From the NCBI GenBank assembly GCA_963839995.1, contig CAWIXH010000008.1, forward strand, positions 62,001 through 126,000: a DNA stretch of 64,000 nucleotides, read 5' to 3'. Position numbers and translations under genes: made by a program. Under the pieces are notes generated by a model, which worked only from the letters and a program-made list of their open reading frames with translations, was not told the DNA's origin and did not search any database. This document shows positions 60,004-64,000 of the stretch, in pieces. The first letter of the stretch is position 1. The number at the start of each line of letters is the position of its first letter. The stretch is from CAWIUB01 sp963839995. GTDB taxonomy: Bacteria > Actinomycetota > Actinomycetes > Mycobacteriales > Jatrophihabitantaceae.

Positions 60004-60251
60004 GACCGGGACACTTGTAACTGGGTGAGCAGGTCGCACAGCTGTGTCACGGAGGGGACCCGGCCTGAGAGCACGAGCTGCTCGTCGACCAGCAGCGCGG
60101 GGGTGCTCATCACGCCGTAGCCGAGGATGCTCGGGTAGTCCTCGACCTTCTCGACCTGTGCGGTGATGTCGAGTTCGGCCAGTGCGGCGCCGGTGGCCCG
60201 TTCGAGGGCTTGGCAGTTGGCGCAGCCGGGGCCGAGCACCTTGATGTTCAT
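60000..60251 (-). CDS. Thioredoxin-family small protein of the arsenic cluster
   Basis: The 83-residue protein has the redox pair in LGPGCANCQALERATGAALA and the cis-Pro loop GVMSTPALLVDEQLVLSGRV. This short TM0996-like thioredoxin fold is typical next to UPF0718 permeases and arsenite transporters. It may deliver reductant or chaperone arsenite. It overlaps acr3 by four bases and lies 40 bases after the permease. Confidence 0.88.
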   Translation of the reverse strand: MNIKVLGPGCANCQALERATGAALAELDITAQVEKVEDYPSILGYGVMSTPALLVDEQLVLSGRVPSVTQLCDLLTQLQVSRS

Positions 60252-60291
60252 GACGCGTCCCTTCGATTCGAGGCAGAGATCAGGTGAGGGT

Positions 60292-61234
60292 TCAGGTGAG
60301 GAGGAGGTTGAACAGGTAGCCGATGCCGACGATGCCGGTGGCCACGACGGCGACGAAGGTGGCCAGCAGTTGGGGTTTGAGCACCCGGCGCAGCAGGATC
60401 ATCTCGGGCAGCGAGAGCGCGACCACGCTCATCATGAACGCGAGCAGGGTGCCCATCGGCAGGCCCTTGTCGTGCAGCGCCTGCACCATCGGCATGATGC
60501 CGGCGGCGTTCGAGTACAGCGGTACCCCGATGCCGACCGCGATCAGCACGCCGAACACGTTGCCGGGTCCGGCGTAGGTGGCGAAGAAGTCGGCCGGCGC
60601 CCAGCCGTGGATGACCGCGCCGAGCCCGATGCCGACCAGCAGGTAGGGCCAGATCTTGCGCAGGATGGTGCCGACCTCCTCCGCGCCCATCTGCAGCCGC
60701 TGGTTGCCGCTCAGCCCGGCGCTGGAGTCGATGACCTGCCCGCCGAGGCGGGTCTCGAACACGAACGGCTCGACCCAGCGCTGCACGCCGAGCCGGCCCA
60801 GCGTCCATCCGCCGACGATGGCGACCAGCAGCCCGGCGCCGATGTAGATCGCGGCGATCTGAGCACCGAACATGGAGAACAGCAGGCCGACGGCGATCTC
60901 GTTGACCAGCGGGCTGGCGATCAGGAAGCTCAGCGTCACCCCGATCGGCACCCCGGCGGCGACGAAGCCGATGAACGCCGGCACCGCGCTGCACGAGCAG
61001 AACGGGGTGACCACGCCCAGCCCGGCGGCCATCACGTTGCCGACCCCTTCCCGCTTGCCGCCCAGCAGCGCCCGGGTGCGCTCGATGCTCATGTAGGAGC
61101 GCCGCACGGTGACCAGGAAGATGATCCCGGCCAGCAGCAGGACGATCTTGACCGTGTCGTAGCAGAAGAAGTGGATCGTCTCTGTCAGCCGGGCCGAGCG
61201 CTGCATCCCGGCCAGCCCGTAGAGCAGCCACGCC
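60292..61234 (-). pseudogene. UPF0718-type permease, main part (split by group II intron)
   Basis: About 313 residues with eight or so membrane helices, including VIHFLV-like VLLLAGIIFLVTVRRSYMSI, GVVTPFCSCSAVPAFIGFVA (the conserved CSC motif), and LIAVGIGVPLYSNAAGIMPM. UPF0718/ArsP-like permeases export arsenicals. The gene is broken 14 codons before MQRSARLTE by an intron at 61235; the first 36 codons are at 63163-63269. Joined, the frame reads NGWVW-AWLLYGLAGMQR without loss. Confidence 0.9.
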
Positions 61235-61819
61235 GTGTGTCACGAACGCAGAGAGGGGCTTGCCGTGTAGGTAGCCGAGTTTCTTGATGCGGTGCTGCAC
61301 GAGAGATGAAGGTATGGCCCTTCGGAGCCGCCCTGCGGGGGGAGGCTTCAAACCGCCTCATGCTGCGTTGGCTGAAGACCGTCGTGGTGAGCGATGAGGA
61401 GAAGGCGCCCGAGAGGTGTCAGGTGGGGGCCGGGAAGACGACCGTTGTTGAAGCATCGAAACTCTTCAGACGACATCGAAACCGGGGTTTGGTGTGTATC
61501 CCGGGATGAGCCAGGCGGGTGCCCGTTTACTGGCCTGGCGGTGTCCGGTGTGGAGGCGGCGTGAGCCCGGTCTGCTGCTCTCGTGTGGAACGTGAGAAGG
61601 CGTGTCCCGACACTGCCGTGCGTCAGCGGCATGGCGACAGGGAGCGCCCGGCCAGACAGGGATTGATCTTGGCTGGCCGGGACGTGAGTACCGGCGCGGG
61701 ACATGCTGGCGGACCGGCGCGTAGTAGTGGTGAAGCCCCTGTAACGGGGGTGGAGCGAAGGCGCCGGGTTGTCCGTGGCTGTGTTCGTTTGGTCAACCAG
61801 AGGTTCTGGGAGGAGCCCG

Positions 61820-63076
61820 ATGGACGAGTTGAAGTCATCCGGCAAGCCGTTTCGCATCTCGAAGGTTGAGGTGTGGGGCGCCTGGCTCAAGGTGAAAGGG
61901 AATCAGGGCGCACCGGGAGTGGACGGGCAGTCGCTGGCGGAGTTCGAGACGGATCTGAAGAACAACCTGTACAAGATCTGGAATCGGATGTCGTCGGGGA
62001 CGTACTTCCCGCCCCCGGTGCGAGCGGTGGAGGTACCCAAGCCGCACGGCGCGGGCACCCGAATCTTAGGGGTGCCTACCGTCGCGGATCGGGTCGCGCA
62101 GACCGTGGTAGCCGCGCATCTGGAGGCCAGGGTGGAACCGGTGTTCCATCCTGACTCCTACGGCTACCGGCCTGGGCGTTCCGCGCTGGACGCGGTCGGG
62201 GTCTGCCGGAAACGCTGCTGGACGAGCAACTGGGTGATCGATTTGGACATCCAGAAGTTCTTCGACAGCGTCCGGTGGGACCTGGTGATCAAGGCCGTGC
62301 AGGCGCACACCGATGCCCGCTGGGTGATGCTGTACGTGACGCGGTGGCTGGCTGCGCCGTTACAGCTGCCCGACGGGACGTTGCAGGCGCGCGACCGGGG
62401 AACCCATCAGGGTTCAGCGGTTTCGCCCGTGCTGGCGAATCTGTTCATGCACTACGCGTTCGATACCTGGCTGTCTCGGGAGTTTCCGATGGTCGAGTTC
62501 GAGCGGTACGCCGACGACGCGGTCCTGCACTGCGCTACTCGGTGGCAGGCCGAGAAGGTCTTGGCCGCGCTGCATGAGCGGATGGACGAGGTTGGGCTGC
62601 GGCTGCACCCGGCCAAGACCCGGATCGTCTACTGCAAGGACAGCAACCGGCGTGGCGAGTTCGAGCACACGTCGTTCACGTTCTTGGGGTTCACCTTCCG
62701 GCCACGCTCGGCCCGGCGGAAGGACGGTGCGAAGTTCGTGTCGTTCCTCCCGGCCATCAGCAACGATGCCCTGAAGAAGATCAGCGCGCGGGTGCGATCC
62801 TGGCGGCTGCACCGCCGCACCGGCAGCACCGGTGAGGATCTCGCCCGGGTGATCAACCCGATCGTGCGGGGATGGATGGCGTATTACGGCGCCTTCTACC
62901 GGTCAGCGCTGTATCCCTTGCTCCGCCGCATCAACACCTACCTGCTGCGGTGGACCATGAACAAGTACAAGCGGCTCCGCGCTTGGAAGAAGTCCATGCA
63001 GGCGATGAGTCGCGCGGCCCGAGAGCGGCCGCAGTACTTCGCGCACTGGGCCTGGGTGAACCCGGCCGCCAGATGA
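61820..63076 (+). CDS. ltrA: Group II intron-encoded reverse transcriptase/maturase
   Basis: The 418-residue protein starts at an ATG after GGAGGAG. The reverse transcriptase domain spans about 20-290: NQGAPGVDGQSLAEFETDLK, SYGYRPGRSALDAV, WVIDLDIQKFFDSVRWDLVI (first Asp), THQGSAVSPVLANLFMHYAF and FERYADDAVLHC (YADD pair). The maturase domain follows (VNPIV-like INPIVRGWMAYYGAFYRSAL). There is no C-terminal HNH endonuclease domain, so mobility would use other priming. The frame is intact. Confidence 0.93.
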   Translation: MDELKSSGKPFRISKVEVWGAWLKVKGNQGAPGVDGQSLAEFETDLKNNLYKIWNRMSSGTYFPPPVRAVEVPKPHGAGTRILGVPTVADRVAQTVVAAHLEARVEPVFHPDSYGYRPGRSALDAVGVCRKRCWTSNWVIDLDIQKFFDSVRWDLVIKAVQAHTDARWVMLYVTRWLAAPLQLPDGTLQARDRGTHQGSAVSPVLANLFMHYAFDTWLSREFPMVEFERYADDAVLHCATRWQAEKVLAALHERMDEVGLRLHPAKTRIVYCKDSNRRGEFEHTSFTFLGFTFRPRSARRKDGAKFVSFLPAISNDALKKISARVRSWRLHRRTGSTGEDLARVINPIVRGWMAYYGAFYRSALYPLLRRINTYLLRWTMNKYKRLRAWKKSMQAMSRAARERPQYFAHWAWVNPAAR

Positions 63077-63088
63077 CCAGGACAACAA

Positions 63089-63122
63089 GAGCCGTATGAC
63101 GGGAGACTGTCACGTACGGATC
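63089..63122 (+). ncRNA. Domain V of group II intron C
   Basis: The 34-base hairpin GAGCCGTATGACGGGAGACT... CACGTACGGATC starts 12 bases after the maturase stop and is followed by domain VI and the 3' end at 63162. Confidence 0.85.
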
Positions 63123-63162
63123 TGTGGGAGCCCGAGGGTGAGATTCCCCCGGGCTACCCGAC

Positions 63163-63269
63163 CACACCCAGCCGTTGAAGTGGTAGGCGGTCATCCACAG
63201 CGCCACCGCCGTGGCCAGAACCAGGCTGCGGCGGCTCCTGGTGGTCGGCAGGCGCTCGATGACGCTCAT
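63163..63269 (-). pseudogene. UPF0718-type permease, N-terminal part
   Basis: MSVIERLPTTRSRRSLVLAT and AVALWMTAYHFNGW form the cytoplasmic start and first membrane helix of the permease. The frame continues at 61234. Its ATG overlaps the arsR stop by one base (TGATG), so arsR, permease, thioredoxin-like protein and acr3 were one operon. Confidence 0.88.
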
Positions 63270-63583
63270 CAGGAACCCACCGCACCGCCAGGCAGCGCGG
63301 CCCGCAGCAGCGCCTGCGCGTCGTCGGCCAGCGCGTAGTCGATCCACCTGCCGCGGCGGCTGGTGGTGACCAGCCCCGCGTCGCGCAGCACCTTCAAGTG
63401 GTAACTGAGCAGGTTCGCCGCGATCGGCACCTGCCGCTGCAGCTCGCACACGCACGCCTGCCCGCCGGCCAGCCTGGTCAGCACCAGCCAGCGCACCGGG
63501 TCGGCGACCGCGGCGAGCAGCGACACCGACGCGTCCAGATCGGGTGCCGCGGCCACCGGTCGCGATGCCTCGAACACGTCCAT
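63269..63583 (-). CDS. arsR: ArsR-family metalloid-responsive repressor
   Basis: The 104-residue repressor has the ArsR fold with ADPVRWLVLTRLAGGQACVC, where CVCEL is the Cys-X-Cys arsenite site in helix 3, and the recognition helix IAANLLSYHLKVLRDAGLVT. AAGGAG precedes the ATG at 63583. It heads the arsenic operon and would be released by As(III)/Sb(III). The dyad at 63600 is its probable operator. Confidence 0.92.
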   Translation of the reverse strand: MDVFEASRPVAAAPDLDASVSLLAAVADPVRWLVLTRLAGGQACVCELQRQVPIAANLLSYHLKVLRDAGLVTTSRRGRWIDYALADDAQALLRAALPGGAVGS

Positions 63584-63599
63584 TTCAGTTCTCCTTGAA

Positions 63600-63613
63600 T
63601 CAATCTCATTTGA
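63600..63613 (-). promoter_or_regulatory. ArsR operator candidate
   Basis: TCAA-N6-TTGA lies 17 bases before the arsR start, adjoining the ribosome-binding site. TCAA-N6-TTGA arms are typical of ArsR/SmtB operators. Confidence 0.55.
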
Positions 63614-63930
63614 AACGTAGCACGTGGTCGGGTACGGCGGGGGGTATCGGACGAAGTGGTGTCGTTCGACCCGTGACCCGCATGACTGGCGCCCAGGTGC
63701 CGAGGGGACGATGGGCTCTACCGCGAGGTCGCGCAGTGCGCAACGCATCAGCGGCGGGCTTGTCTGCTAGACACCAACGACTGCGCGGCGAGCTGGAATC
63801 CGGGCCGCCGGACACCGCGAGCGACGCGGGGGTAGCGGCGCGCCCCCGAGGGGACTGGAGGAGGTCTCCACGCCATGACGGAGCGGTCCGGGCGCGGAGG
63901 CCTCCCGTGCTTGGTGCGACAGGCGATGCC
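63614..63930. other. Intergenic stretch right of arsR
   Basis: 317 bases with no frame I can support. It presumably contains the arsR -35/-10 region near 63615-63660, but no strong match is seen. Confidence 0.4.
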
Positions 63931-63999
63931 TCACATTTCCATCTCGACGCCGGTGTCGCCGACGTCGCGCTTGGCGAGCAGCGCCGCCCGGTCAAGCTC
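63931..63999 (-). CDS. C-terminal end of an unidentified gene (cut by window edge)
   Basis: The minus-strand frame reads ELDRAALLAKRDVGDTGVEM and ends EM, stop at 63931-63933. The 22 residues are too few to name a family. Codon use fits a real gene in this genome. Confidence 0.4.
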   Translation of the reverse strand, partial: ELDRAALLAKRDVGDTGVEMEM

Positions 64000-64000
64000 G

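Larger units (their letters stand above)
61235..63162 (+). mobile_element. Group II intron C, complete, antisense to its host gene
   Basis: 1928 bp starting GTGTGTCACG and ending ACCCGAC. The ends were fixed by rejoining the permease frame and agree with intron B. It contains the ribozyme 5' domains (61235 to about 61800), the intron-encoded protein and domains V/VI. The host permease reads on the other strand, so splicing cannot rescue it. Confidence 0.9.

Overview
The window comes from a high-GC actinobacterium. Base composition is strongly GC in third codon positions. Actinobacterial hallmarks include a deazaflavin (F420)-dependent nitroreductase, an Lsr2-type DNA-binding domain, a cutinase with an LAXTG-type wall-sorting signal, a TraG/NlpC-type conjugation hydrolase, and several genes whose -10 box sits 6 bases before the start codon (leaderless transcripts). 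Genus cannot be fixed from the sequence. There is no tRNA, rRNA or CRISPR array that I can see. The region is best read as a plasmid or a chromosomal accessory island that has been overwritten by mobile elements.

Layout. 1-4.3 kb: a RelE-like toxin tail, a GntR-controlled ABC exporter, a VOC protein and an ArsR/SRPBCC pair. 4.4-17.3 kb: a nest of mobile DNA. The two ends of one group II intron (5' part ending at 17266, 3' part ending at 4466) bracket a second, different intron reverse transcriptase. That second gene is itself split by a 7.5-kb element carrying four tyrosine recombinases, a Cro/XRE-type protein and an 815-residue zinc-ribbon protein. A serine-recombinase cassette lies beside it. 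17.9-29.3 kb: ordinary metabolic and regulatory genes (epoxide hydrolase, deaminase, PhzF with Lrp; TetR with DUF1772 and nitroreductase; IS30; PAP2; MarR with a secreted protein; methyltransferase). 29.3-33.3 kb: a remnant of a conjugation module, cut by an ISL3 element. 34.6-36.3 kb: a TPR protein with a small coiled-coil partner. 36.4-49.7 kb: an IS graveyard (IS3, IS1380, ISL3, IS630, IS256, IS110) with chimeric open frames, a decayed copy of the zinc-ribbon gene, and two small plasmid-type genes sharing a promoter/operator with the conjugation module. 49.8-54.8 kb: one wall-anchored cutinase gene split by an IS3 element and an IS66-type element, both removable on paper with exact restoration of the frame. 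54.8-57.8 kb: a third zinc-ribbon fragment fused to an IS3 integrase, and an uncharacterised conserved gene. 57.9-63.6 kb: an arsenic-resistance cluster in decay (arsA fragment, acr3 fused to a cation-efflux fragment, thioredoxin-like protein, permease split by an antisense group II intron, arsR).

Most interesting system. The recombinase element at 5562-13125 looks like a recombinase-in-trio (RIT) element (genes at 5713, 11048 and 12024) into which a second unit has been placed: a fourth recombinase, an XRE-type protein and a protein with about eight four-cysteine zinc ribbons. The C-terminal part of that protein has the layout of a tyrosine-recombinase catalytic domain but lacks the catalytic residues. 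Two further partial copies of this protein occur in the window, and one shares a conserved non-coding end with the intact unit. This suggests that the inner unit is mobile by itself and that the zinc-ribbon protein is a dedicated non-catalytic recombination partner.
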